Positions 1-7,135 are shown, counted from the stretch's first letter. The stretch is DNA of 9,045 bases from Nitrospira sp. (GCA_025360665.1 JANYBU010000218.1:1-9045); one strand, 5' to 3'. The notes: generated by a model from the letters alone, not told the origin. Numbers and translations are program-made.

Positions 1-1194
1 GGGATGGGACTCCGTCGGATTCGCCCCCACCACCATAATCAGGTGAGCCAGGTCGAGATCCTGAATGGAATTGGTCGCCGCCGAGGCACCGAGCGTTTCC
101 ATCATGCCGGTGACGGTCGCGCTGTGGCAGACGCGGGCACAGTTGTCGATGTGGTTCGTCCCGATCACGCAACGCATGAACTTCGCAAACAGATAATTCT
201 CTTCGTTCGTGCCCCGGCTGGATGAAATGGTCGCGAGGGCATCCGGACCGTGCGCCTCCTTAATGCGCGTGAACTCCTGCGCCACCCGATCCAATGCCGA
301 TTCCCAGGAAATCTCTTCCCAGTCGTTGCCGCGTCGGAGCAGCGGGACTCGCAGCCGATCGGGCGCATCGTTATAGGTCCAGCCGAACCGTCCCTTCATG
401 CAGGCGTGCCCTCGGTTTGAAGGCCCATCGTCTGCCGGAATCATCTGAACCACTCGACCATCTCGCACTCCGGCGTCCAATGCACAGCCCACGCCACAAT
501 AGGCGCAGGTCGTGCGCACCATGCGAGTAGAAACTCCCTGTTCAAGAACTGTTTTCTCCGTGAGCGCGCCGGTCGGACATTCCTTCACACAGGCACCACA
601 GGACACGCAGTTGGATGAGGCAAATGCTGACGCTTCACCCATAAAAGAGCCGGCCCCCGCAGCCGGTCTTGCCGAAAATCCTCGTCCGATCATGGTCAAC
701 GCGAACGTGCCCTGAATTTCATCGCAGACACGCACGCAGCGGGCGCAGGAGATACAGGCGGCGTTGTCGAAGGAAAAGAACGGGTTCGAGTCGTCGCGGA
801 CGGCGATGCGTTTTTGATGTGCTCCGTCGGGATACCTGACTGTGTTGACGCCGCATGCAAGCGCCAGTTCGCGCAATGGCCCCGACGTCACGCTACCCTC
901 AGGCTGCTCAGATACATACAGTTCGACGATATTGTGGCGATGCCGCCTGAGCCGATCGCTCTCGGTTCGGACGACCATGTCGGGTCTGACCGGAGTTGTG
1001 CAGGAGGCGGGAGTCCCGGACTGCCCATCGATTTCGCAGATACAGAGTCGACAGGAGCCGAAGGGAGCGAGCTGATGCGAGACGCAGAGGCTGGGGATCG
1101 AAATCCCGGCCTTCCGTGCGGCCATATAAATGGTATCGCCCGGTTCGGCAATGACAGGCCGGCCGTTGATCGTAAGGGTCATCAATTGAACCAT
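1..1194 (-). CDS. fdsA: NAD-dependent formate dehydrogenase alpha (molybdenum) subunit, C-terminus beyond window
   Basis: This is the catalytic subunit of a cytoplasmic formate:NAD+ oxidoreductase; it oxidises formate to CO2 at a bis-MGD molybdenum (or tungsten) centre and passes electrons to FdsB. I translated 398 residues, open at the left edge (the family is usually about 900-980 aa). Visible in order: a 2Fe-2S domain (C37, C48, C51, C65); two ferredoxin-type 4Fe-4S motifs (C147/C150/C153/C157 and C196/C199/C202/C206); the proximal 4Fe-4S of the molybdopterin domain (C230, C233, C237, C265, followed by K267); and the active-site motif ARVCHS with Mo-ligand C356 (codon TGC at 127-129, so cysteine, not selenocysteine) and H357. 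The His-Cys3 cluster expected near residues 85-115 is absent. ATG 1194 was chosen because the 2Fe-2S domain begins at once; the ribosome site is weak, and ATG 1182 is an alternative. It is the last gene seen of the minus-strand group, 97 bp after fdsB. The active-site motif excludes NuoG and hydrogenase subunits. Confidence 0.93.
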   Translation of the reverse strand, partial: MVQLMTLTINGRPVIAEPGDTIYMAARKAGISIPSLCVSHQLAPFGSCRLCICEIDGQSGTPASCTTPVRPDMVVRTESDRLRRHRHNIVELYVSEQPEGSVTSGPLRELALACGVNTVRYPDGAHQKRIAVRDDSNPFFSFDNAACISCARCVRVCDEIQGTFALTMIGRGFSARPAAGAGSFMGEASAFASSNCVSCGACVKECPTGALTEKTVLEQGVSTRMVRTTCAYCGVGCALDAGVRDGRVVQMIPADDGPSNRGHACMKGRFGWTYNDAPDRLRVPLLRRGNDWEEISWESALDRVAQEFTRIKEAHGPDALATISSSRGTNEENYLFAKFMRCVIGTNHIDNCARVCHSATVTGMMETLGASAATNSIQDLDLAHLIMVVGANPTESHP

Positions 1195-1200
1195 TCCATC

Positions 1201-1297
1201 ATTGATTCATTTCACCATTGACGATTTGTTCATTTGATCATTGACGATTAACGGAAATTCTCATTTGCACAATGGTGCAATGACACAATCGTCAATG
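1201..1297. repeat. Spacer of short-period ATT-rich repeats with inverted copies between fdsB and fdsA
   Basis: The spacer is made of related words spaced 7-8 bp apart (the trinucleotide ATT recurs at 1209, 1217, 1224, 1232, 1240 and 1247). The 11-mer CATTGACGATT occurs at 1216-1226 and 1239-1249 and as its exact reverse complement at 1287-1297. Between them lies a perfect hairpin, TTGCAC-AATG-GTGCAA (1265-1280). The last arm overlaps the fdsB stop codon (1292-1294). No T-run follows, so this is not an obvious intrinsic terminator. It may fold in the fdsB-fdsA transcript; a function is not shown. Confidence 0.75.
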
Positions 1298-2785
1298 GGT
1301 CAATCCCTTTTTGAATTCTTCAGGAAAATGTTCAATCGCCGTCAACACCGGATACGGAGCACGCCCCCCTAACGCACAGAGGCTGGTCGCTTTCATGGTC
1401 TCTCCAAGATCTTTCAGGAGATCCAATGATTCAGCAGTCCCTTCCCCCGCTTGGATACGCTCAAGAATTTCTCGCCCACGCACTGAGCCAATCCGGCAGG
1501 GTGTGCACTTCCCGCAAGATTCGTCCGCTGTGAAAGCCATGAAGTGCCGTGCCAACTCGACCATGTCCGTCTCATCATCGTAGACGACGATGCCCCCATG
1601 CCCAAGAATGGCTCCGACCTCGGCGAACGCGTCATAGCAGATGGGGATATCGAGTTGCGATTCAGGAAACAGGCTCCCCAACGGCCCCCCCACCTGCACC
1701 GCTTTGAACCGCGAACCCGGTGCCATGCCACCGCCGAATCGATCCAAGACATCATGGAGCGTCAAGCCAAAAGGAACTTCCACAAGTCCCGGCTGCTTCA
1801 CGCGCCCACCGATCTGCAGCGCCATCGTACCGCGCGACCCTTCAGTGCCGAGTGAGGCATGCCACGCGCCGCCGTTCGCCAGAATGTTGGGAATCGTCGC
1901 GAACGTCAGGACGTTGCTGACGATCGTCGGTTTGCCATACAACCCGGACTCTGCCGGATAGGGCGGCTTCGCCAGCACGACACCACGGCGGCCTTCGAGC
2001 GATTCCAGTAAGGCAGTTTCTTCCCCACAGACGTAGGAGCCGGCGCCGGTCACCACCTCAAGATCGAACGGATAGTCGTCGCAGTCCAACAAATCCGCCT
2101 CGCGCGCCTTCTGAATCGCGAACCGCATAGTTCGCGCCGCCGCTGGATATTCGTACCGGCAATAGAGATAGCCGCGTGTCGCCCCGATCGCCCGCGCACA
2201 GATCATCATCCCTTCGATCAATCGGAAGGGATCGCCCTCCATGATCATCCGATCGCAATAGGTGCCGGCGTCCCCTTCGTCGGCATTCGCCACCACATAC
2301 TTCAGCTCCGACCCGGTCTGCTGCGCGGCTTGCCACTTTTTCCATACAGGAAACGCCGCACCCCCGCGACCTCGTAGTCGCGAGATGCGCAACGCTTCGA
2401 CGATCGCCTCCGGCGACAGGCTCTGTGCCGCTGCCAACCCCTTGAGTCCGCCCCGCGTTTGGTATTCATCGAGCGCAAGCGGCTCGGTGATGCCGAAGTT
2501 GGCGAAGGTGAAGCGAGCCTGTTGTTGCAGAAACGGTATCTCGGCAATCGGCGTTCCACCCACGCCGCCCACGATGCGCGGCAAGTCATTCGGCAGCACG
2601 TTGAACCAGGCCTCACGCCCGTTGGGGACATCTCGCTCCACCATCGGCTCCAGAAAGAAGGCTCCGCGCGAGGACGTGCGGATCAGTTGAATCTCAGGAC
2701 GATCGCTCCACGCATCGGCAAGCCGTCCGGCGCCGGCCGCACGAGAGGAGGTGTCGTTGGCGAGATAGCAGCGCGTCGTCTTCAT
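1292..2785 (-). CDS. fdsB: NAD-dependent formate dehydrogenase beta (NADH-binding, FMN) subunit
   Basis: This 497-aa NuoF/HoxF-type flavoprotein accepts electrons from FdsA through Fe-S clusters and reduces NAD+ at FMN. The N-terminal ~95 residues look like the thioredoxin-fold extension typical of FdsB and lack a 2Fe-2S cysteine set. The FMN/NADH core follows: GRGGAAFPVWKKW (139-151), ANADEGDAGTYCDR (166-179) and GAGSYVCGEETALLESLEG (247-265). The C-terminal 4Fe-4S motif has C424, C427, C430 and C470. Length and motif order are normal for FdsB (about 500-520 aa). ATG 2785 was chosen because residues from there match the family start (MKTxx, then the SRGAFFLEP block); only a weak GAG-type ribosome site precedes it. 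It lies between fdsG (196 bp upstream, spacer filled by a large inverted repeat) and fdsA (97 bp downstream). HoxF is the closest alternative, but the adjoining FdsA settles the assignment. Confidence 0.95.
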   Translation of the reverse strand: MKTTRCYLANDTSSRAAGAGRLADAWSDRPEIQLIRTSSRGAFFLEPMVERDVPNGREAWFNVLPNDLPRIVGGVGGTPIAEIPFLQQQARFTFANFGITEPLALDEYQTRGGLKGLAAAQSLSPEAIVEALRISRLRGRGGAAFPVWKKWQAAQQTGSELKYVVANADEGDAGTYCDRMIMEGDPFRLIEGMMICARAIGATRGYLYCRYEYPAAARTMRFAIQKAREADLLDCDDYPFDLEVVTGAGSYVCGEETALLESLEGRRGVVLAKPPYPAESGLYGKPTIVSNVLTFATIPNILANGGAWHASLGTEGSRGTMALQIGGRVKQPGLVEVPFGLTLHDVLDRFGGGMAPGSRFKAVQVGGPLGSLFPESQLDIPICYDAFAEVGAILGHGGIVVYDDETDMVELARHFMAFTADESCGKCTPCRIGSVRGREILERIQAGEGTAESLDLLKDLGETMKATSLCALGGRAPYPVLTAIEHFPEEFKKGLTH

Positions 2786-2790
2786 CTATC

Positions 2791-2975
2791 GTAACTACTC
2801 AGGTAAATAGGCTGAAGGCTATTAGGGGTTTGGTTTCTTGCGCAACGAGGATTCATCTCTGCTTGAACCCAAGGTCGTAGAAACCGAGAATATGTTGAAT
2901 GGCGTGATTCGCGCTTTGCGAGATCATTTATAGTCCTCACACTTCAGCCTTCAGCCTGAACACCTGAGAGGTTAC
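2791..2975. repeat. 185-bp element with 30-bp imperfect terminal inverted repeats
   Basis: Positions 2791-2820 and 2946-2975 are inverted copies in perfect register. Matching blocks are GTAAC/GTTAC, CTCAGGT/ACCTGAG and AGGCTGAAGGCT/AGCCTTCAGCCT, separated by unmatched 2-nt and 4-nt stretches (24 of 30 positions pair). The inner arms carry a 7-bp tandem repeat (CTTCAGC at 2942-2955). The 125-bp interior shows no open frame I can support. The element fills nearly the whole fdsG-fdsB spacer. I see no clear target-site duplication. It could be a MITE or REP-like element, or a structured intercistronic RNA. Confidence 0.8.
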
Positions 2976-2981
2976 CCTCTA

Positions 2982-3452
2982 TTATCTATAGCGTTCCAGA
3001 AGTGACGGAACTTCGGAAGGCGTCACTCGCCCGCAGAGATCCTCATCGATCATCACAGTCGGCGACACCGCGCAGTTCCCCGCGCAGGACATCTGTTCCA
3101 CAGTGAACCGCGCATCCGGCGTGGTACCTCCAGCAGCAACACGCACGTGATCTTGGATAGCACGAAGGACGCGCCCGCCGTGGTTGGCCGTACAAGATTC
3201 GCCCATGCACACGCGAATGAGGTGCCGACCGGGCGACTGAGTCCGGAGGTCAGAATAATAGGATAAGACCCCGGCGACCTGGGCATCCGTCACGCCTAAC
3301 ACCTGCGCAATCTGAGGAATAGCACTCGTCGGCACATGGCTCAAGGCAGACTGGAGAGCCAGAAGCGTCTTGAGGATGTTCGGCTTGGCCGGCGGCACAG
3401 GTCGACAGGTTTCGAGCGTCTCGGCGAGTCCGGGCCTGTGCCGAGTCGTCAT
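2982..3452 (-). CDS. fdsG: NAD-dependent formate dehydrogenase gamma subunit (NuoE-like 2Fe-2S)
   Basis: This 156-aa thioredoxin-like ferredoxin subunit of the 24-kDa NuoE/HoxE family pairs with FdsB in the diaphorase part of formate dehydrogenase. A helical N-terminal half (about 25-70, with the family block GVTDAQVAGVLSYYSDLR) precedes the 2Fe-2S motif C82-x4-C87-x35-C123-x3-C127, seen as CMGESC and MSCAGNCAVSP. Length is normal for FdsG. ATG 3452 lies 8 bp after the stop of the upstream 460-aa gene; the best ribosome site, AGGTG, overlaps that stop, so the two are probably translationally coupled. It is the first of the three fds genes. NuoE is the alternative by domain alone, but the gene order G-B-A with a molybdenum subunit identifies formate dehydrogenase. 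Confidence 0.93.
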   Translation of the reverse strand: MTTRHRPGLAETLETCRPVPPAKPNILKTLLALQSALSHVPTSAIPQIAQVLGVTDAQVAGVLSYYSDLRTQSPGRHLIRVCMGESCTANHGGRVLRAIQDHVRVAAGGTTPDARFTVEQMSCAGNCAVSPTVMIDEDLCGRVTPSEVPSLLERYR

Positions 3453-3460
3453 CGAATCAC

Positions 3461-4843
3461 CTAGTCGAGCCCCACATGGGCCCTCAGCTTGTTATAGTCG
3501 AATGATGCATGGCCCACGCGCCTGACTCCAGGATCGTGGCGCTCCATGTCGGCAATCAAGGCAGCGACCTGCTCGCGGCCGGTTGTTGAGGTTGCGAGGT
3601 AACGCGGCATGTGACCCCCCAGCGACGGGCAAGCCCGTTCCGCCCACTCTAAGTACAGGGTCTCTAAGAATCCGTTCAAGAAGGCTCGATCTTCCTCCGC
3701 TGAAATTACCAACGTGAGAGGCTCCTCAATGGCCAACTCTGACTCCTTGAGCTGTCGAGGCGGTGGCGCATAGGTCTCGCCACGAAAATGAAGAGAGAAG
3801 CCGAATGTCGCCGCCAGCTTATGCTTGATGGCATCAAGCCGCTCTCGAGAATCACACTCCACCCACAACTGGGTTGCCGTGAGGATGAGTCTTGCGACCA
3901 CCACGGATTCAAGGTCGTCGTATGCCCCTCGCTGCACGAAGTGCTGCGCGTCCTTCGAGGTGGAGGCTCCACCGGGCGGGGGGACCGATGCTTCCCGCTC
4001 GAATCCTTCAAGGCCTGCGAGCATTTCAGTTATATATCCGTATTCGACATGATCGTACAGGGCCAAGGCATACAGATAGGGCAGATAGGGCTGCCCCCCT
4101 TCTGCCACATAGTGAATACGTCGCACAGCGTCAACGAGCGCGGCAAACCGCATGCGGGCGAAGGTCCACAACAACACATGTCCATAGCGCTTGGCGAATT
4201 CCGGCCAATCGCCGAGTTCGAACGACCCCGCGGAAATTTCCACCTGTCGCCGATAGTCGAGCGTTGCGTTCAGCAGGCCCTTTCCGTCCTCGTTGGATAA
4301 CCGGATCGCGGCGCCCGCGATCACCGCCCGCTCCCATTCCACATCGCCAGGCTCACGAATCAGCCGCGTGAGAAGAACCTGTCCAGGCTGCAGTTCCTTG
4401 CGGAAGACTCCGTCCGGTACGCGATAGACCCGCACATCTCCTACCGAGCGGAACACCAGGCGCTGGTCCTGCTCATCGACCGCCAGGAATTCGACCAGAT
4501 CGAGAGAGGAATGTTTCAGCGGATCCAACCACTCTCGCTCTTCTTGTGGGATATGCTCCGTGATGACGTCGCGCAACTGCTCGATCAACGTCAGTTGCCC
4601 GTCCTGCGGGTAGAAGTCGGCGTAGAATGAGAGGTTGGCTAACTCCGTTTCCTGCGGCAGTGGGGACAACAGCGCCCCCGCACCGCCCTCAAGATAGGGC
4701 TGGAGGGCAAGACGTAATGCGATCTGCCGCTGGGCTGCCAACCCCGGCTCCAACGAAAGGGATTCCAACCGAGCGAGTAACGCGTCGAGCGAGGGGACGA
4801 GAGGCACCCAGAGGCCGGCTGTCGCTTCACTCGCGAGCTTCAT
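3461..4843 (-). CDS. Conserved-looking 460-aa protein of unknown function in the formate dehydrogenase operon
   Basis: I do not recognise a named family with confidence. The protein is soluble-looking, with no signal peptide or membrane segment, and has few cysteines. Residues about 100-185 read as a beta-rich module (a block around GDVRVYRVPDG at 135-145, then LQPGQVLLTRLI at 151-162). After a linker rich in P/G/S (287-297), residues 310-358 look alpha/beta (VVVARLILTATQLWVECDS, then LHFRGET). The C-terminus has LGGHMPRYL (408-416) followed by G422 and V425, loosely like the LGG-x-P signature of MbcA/ParS/Xre toxin-binding domains, and ends FDYNKLRAHVGLD. The start overlaps the DUF2934 gene by 17 bp, and the stop is 8 bp before fdsG. 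ATG 4843 has GGAAG 6 nt upstream. Position suggests an accessory or regulatory role for formate dehydrogenase, but no function is shown. Confidence 0.85.
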   Translation of the reverse strand: MKLASEATAGLWVPLVPSLDALLARLESLSLEPGLAAQRQIALRLALQPYLEGGAGALLSPLPQETELANLSFYADFYPQDGQLTLIEQLRDVITEHIPQEEREWLDPLKHSSLDLVEFLAVDEQDQRLVFRSVGDVRVYRVPDGVFRKELQPGQVLLTRLIREPGDVEWERAVIAGAAIRLSNEDGKGLLNATLDYRRQVEISAGSFELGDWPEFAKRYGHVLLWTFARMRFAALVDAVRRIHYVAEGGQPYLPYLYALALYDHVEYGYITEMLAGLEGFEREASVPPPGGASTSKDAQHFVQRGAYDDLESVVVARLILTATQLWVECDSRERLDAIKHKLAATFGFSLHFRGETYAPPPRQLKESELAIEEPLTLVISAEEDRAFLNGFLETLYLEWAERACPSLGGHMPRYLATSTTGREQVAALIADMERHDPGVRRVGHASFDYNKLRAHVGLD

Positions 4844-5051
4844 GAATTTCTTCCATGACTATCGTCTTGGCATCAAACCAATCCTCGAGATCGTGTCCGT
4901 CTCGATACCCCCGCTCTTGCCACAGTTCGAAAGCCTTCTGCGAAATCCGCGCCCACATGGCATCCGGCAGCTCATTGGGCTGTGGCGATGCGGCCAAGGG
5001 CGAACGCATCGAGGGTTTCTTTTTCACGGTTAGTTTGGTTGCACTCGTCAT
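4827..5051 (-). CDS. DUF2934 small protein
   Basis: The 74-aa product carries the DUF2934 signature at about residues 35-62: RISQKAFELWQERG, then GHDLEDWFDAK. The family is known for short helical proteins of unknown function, often in stress-related neighbourhoods. The N-terminal ~25 residues are basic and S/P/K-rich, probably disordered. I chose ATG 5051 because AAGGAG stands 6 nt upstream; a GTG codon immediately before (5054) would leave only 3 nt. It begins 14 bp after the tandem USP stop and its end overlaps the 460-aa gene by 17 bp, so it is almost certainly co-transcribed with both. Confidence 0.85.
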   Translation of the reverse strand: MTSATKLTVKKKPSMRSPLAASPQPNELPDAMWARISQKAFELWQERGYRDGHDLEDWFDAKTIVMEEIHEARE

Positions 5052-5065
5052 CACCCACTCCTTGG

Positions 5066-6025
5066 TTATGTGTGTGTTACGGGAGACATCGCTGTCGGAA
5101 TCACTCTACGATGGCCAGATCCGAACTTTGGGTTGCGCACCGTCAGGACAGGACAGAGCGCTTTTCGCAGGACGGCCTCTGCCACGCTGCCGGAAAAAGC
5201 GTGCGAGATCCCGCGGCGCCCGTGCGTGCCCATGACGATGAGGTCGCAGGGTAGGGTCCGGGCAGAATCTAAGATTGAATCGGACGGAAGGCCGCCCCGC
5301 AGATGAGACTCCACTGGTACTTGCCTCACCCTCAGCGAGGCCGCTAACTCCTCCAGTCGTTTCGTCCAGGTCTCGCGCACTTGTTCGCGTGTCCTGCTAT
5401 GGCCGAGGGTAAAGTCCAGGCCGTACGACACCGGCTCTAACACATGCAGCAACATCAGAGAGGCCTTTGCCTGCTGCGCCACCACGGCTGCATACTCTAA
5501 AGCATCGAGGGAACAATCAGAAAAATCGACCGGCACGAGGATGCGTTCCAGCGTGACAGGCCTCGACAGGGCACCCGCCTCCTGTTCGATCTCTGCCGGC
5601 TCCATTCGCACCGTCAACACCGGGCAGGGGGCCCCGCGAATGACCCGCTCGGCAGTACTGCCTAACAAGACGTGCGCAAGGCCGGTCTTCCCCCTGGTTC
5701 CTACCACGAGGAGGTCCGAATCCTCCGCCCGCGCCGCGGTGATCACCTCTTCACTCGGAATCCCCGTAGCCACCCTGGTCGTGACCGCAATGCCTCGCCG
5801 CTCCGCACGGCCTTTGAGGTCGACTAACTGCGACGATGCATTCTTGAGTAGATCAGCCAAGTATTGCTGATTGACGGGGTAATCGGGATTGAGCCCCGGT
5901 GGAAATTCCGCGACGCTGAGCACCGTCAAGGAAGCCCTCCACGAGCAAGCGAGGGTACAGGCATAGTCTTCCGCCCGCTTGGCCCATCGTGAAAAATCCG
6001 TCGCCAACAAAATTCGCGTGATCAC
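5066..6025 (-). CDS. Tandem-domain universal stress protein (two USP domains)
   Basis: The 319-aa product is two complete UspA-fold domains. Domain 1 (about 2-140) opens ITRILLATDFS and has the ATP-binding motif G109-x2-G112-x9-G122-S123. Domain 2 (about 160-297) opens ERILVPVDFSD and has G266-x2-G269-x9-G279-S280. Both loops fit the ATP-binding consensus, so nucleotide binding is expected; UspE-like tandem proteins act in stress survival, but the specific role here is unknown. I chose GTG 6025 because GGAG precedes it by about 8-9 nt and the USP fold starts there; an in-frame ATG at 6082 would add 19 residues encoded by the inverted-repeat sequence and resembling no USP. It follows the cupredoxin gene by 132 bp and precedes DUF2934 by 14 bp. 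The C-terminal ~20 residues are an unassigned tail. Confidence 0.92.
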   Translation of the reverse strand: MITRILLATDFSRWAKRAEDYACTLACSWRASLTVLSVAEFPPGLNPDYPVNQQYLADLLKNASSQLVDLKGRAERRGIAVTTRVATGIPSEEVITAARAEDSDLLVVGTRGKTGLAHVLLGSTAERVIRGAPCPVLTVRMEPAEIEQEAGALSRPVTLERILVPVDFSDCSLDALEYAAVVAQQAKASLMLLHVLEPVSYGLDFTLGHSRTREQVRETWTKRLEELAASLRVRQVPVESHLRGGLPSDSILDSARTLPCDLIVMGTHGRRGISHAFSGSVAEAVLRKALCPVLTVRNPKFGSGHRRVIPTAMSPVTHT

Positions 6026-6046
6026 GAGTGTCGTCTCCTCATCTCC

Positions 6047-6147
6047 GCGAGACGTGCGGGAAATGCGCGAAAAGCGCGACATGGGCCGATCGGATTTTCT
6101 GCTTGTCTCACCCGTCTCGCCTTTCCCGCTCGTCTCGCCCGTCTCGC
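6047..6147. repeat. GTCTCGC short-period repeat with long inverted arms between cupredoxin and tandem USP
   Basis: The word GTCTC recurs at 6105, 6114, 6132 and 6141, a 9-bp period; CCCGTCTCGC is exact at 6111-6120 and 6138-6147. The 17-mer TTTCCCGCTCGTCTCGC (6122-6138) has an inverted copy at 6047-6063 with one mismatch, and pairing continues inward to 6070/6115 (21 of 24 positions). The reverse complement of the 10-mer also occurs at 7452-7461 in the divergent region. It overlaps the upstream in-frame extension of the USP gene. Function is unknown. Confidence 0.75.
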
Positions 6148-6157
6148 TTAGCCGTCG

Positions 6158-6586
6158 TTATACCGCCTCCGCGCTGAGCAAGAGCAGCTCACCGGTCATG
6201 TTCGGATGGATTGAGCACCGGAACTCATGCCGACCAGGCCGTGACATGGTGAATCGAATGGCCGCATCCCGTTTGGGATCGAGTAACACCCCGCCCACGC
6301 CCCGCCCATAGACGATCACCCCATCCTTCTCGATCTGAGTGGGAATGCCCTCAAACATGGTCGAGCCAAAGTCATGCCGTTCAGCATCCTCGTTCCTGAC
6401 CTTAATCACTGTAGGGAATCCGAGGCGGAGCACCCCCTGCTTGGTCACGAACTTGAAATCCTTGATCGTGACCTCGACGACTTGCTCCGACTGCGAGAAC
6501 ACCGGACCCGCGGTCTCCCACCAGAACCCGCATGTGACGGCAAACACCAGAACCCATCCCCACTGTTGCGCCTGCTGACTTCTCAT
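6158..6586 (-). CDS. Exported cupredoxin-like blue-copper protein
   Basis: The 142-aa protein has a signal peptide (hydrophobic stretch WGWVLVFAVTCGFWW at 9-23, likely cleaved near residues 30-32) followed by a plastocyanin/azurin-type cupredoxin fold. Candidate type-1 copper ligands are H71 (in ERHDFGST), C124, H127 and M130 (in FRCSIHPNMTGEL), the usual His/Cys-His-Met arrangement. It should act in the periplasm as a small electron carrier or copper-binding protein; its redox partner is not visible. ATG 6586 was chosen because GGAGG precedes it by 5 nt; a GTG two codons earlier overlaps that site. It lies 29 bp after the single-domain USP gene, in the same orientation. Related lengths include the sulfocyanin and cytochrome-oxidase-II-like cupredoxins, which I cannot separate from sequence alone. 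Confidence 0.88.
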   Translation of the reverse strand: MRSQQAQQWGWVLVFAVTCGFWWETAGPVFSQSEQVVEVTIKDFKFVTKQGVLRLGFPTVIKVRNEDAERHDFGSTMFEGIPTQIEKDGVIVYGRGVGGVLLDPKRDAAIRFTMSRPGRHEFRCSIHPNMTGELLLLSAEAV

Positions 6587-6615
6587 GCACACCTCCCTTT
6601 CGACGTATTCCCGAG

Positions 6616-7098
6616 TTATCGTTTCGGCTTGGGCGGTAGCGGAACAGTCAACACCGGACAGCCTGCGGTCCGCACCACCTTTTCTGCCGTACTGCCGAAA
6701 AAAATCTTGTCCACGCTACCTGAGCGCCCGCCATAACTCCCCATCACCACCAGATCCACTTTTTCCATCCGGGCCGTCTTCGCGATCTCCACAACCGGCC
6801 CACCCTCCAAGACGGTCCGCGTTACAGTCACGCCCTTTGCCGGCTCTGATTCGAGCAATCGCCGCACATGAAGTCGCGCATGATGGCGCAGGCGCCGCTT
6901 CTGGTCCTGCGCGTCGGACGGCACCGCCAATAACCCCAGCTGATTGAAGGTCGCCAGGGCACTGGTGTCGATCACATGCAACAGCAGCAGCTGGGCCTGA
7001 AATGTCTTGGCAAGGGTCAGCGCGACACGGAAGGCTTCTTCCGAACAAGGAGAAAAGTCTACCGGCACAAGGATCTTCCTGAAGAGCGATTCAGCCAT
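6616..7098 (-). CDS. Universal stress protein, single UspA domain with an atypical ATP loop
   Basis: The 160-aa protein is one UspA-fold domain: it opens FRKILVPVDFSPCSEEA (6-22), has strand LLLLHVID (37-44), and closes with VDLVVMGSYGG, then FFGSTAEKVV and CPVLTVPLP. The nucleotide loop runs G120-x2-G123 to G135-S136 with 11 rather than the usual 9 intervening residues, so ATP binding is less certain than in the tandem USP. ATG 7098 was chosen because GGGAGG precedes it by 4 nt. It is the first gene of the minus-strand group and lies directly behind a sigma-54-type promoter. The cupredoxin gene follows after 29 bp. Confidence 0.92.
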   Translation of the reverse strand: MAESLFRKILVPVDFSPCSEEAFRVALTLAKTFQAQLLLLHVIDTSALATFNQLGLLAVPSDAQDQKRRLRHHARLHVRRLLESEPAKGVTVTRTVLEGGPVVEIAKTARMEKVDLVVMGSYGGRSGSVDKIFFGSTAEKVVRTAGCPVLTVPLPPKPKR

Positions 7099-7135
7099 GT
7101 GACCTCCCAAAGGCTTGACCCATTCCCTGCTATCA

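Noticed and set aside
127..129. Selenocysteine at the formate dehydrogenase active site
   Set aside because: The codon is TGC, a normal cysteine codon; there is no TGA.
1201..1297. CRISPR array
   Set aside because: Repeats are only 11 bp, degenerate and partly inverted, with no spacers of regular length and no cas genes.
1..3452. Complex I (nuoEFG) or NAD-reducing hydrogenase (hoxEFU) genes
   Set aside because: The alpha subunit carries the molybdopterin-domain 4Fe-4S motif and the ARVCHS active site of formate dehydrogenase, which NuoG and HoxU lack.
3788..4300. 170-codon plus-strand frame opposite the 460-aa gene
   Set aside because: It is a shadow of the minus-strand gene, with no ribosome site and an unprotein-like composition. 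The opposite strand has a full-length gene with tight operon spacing.
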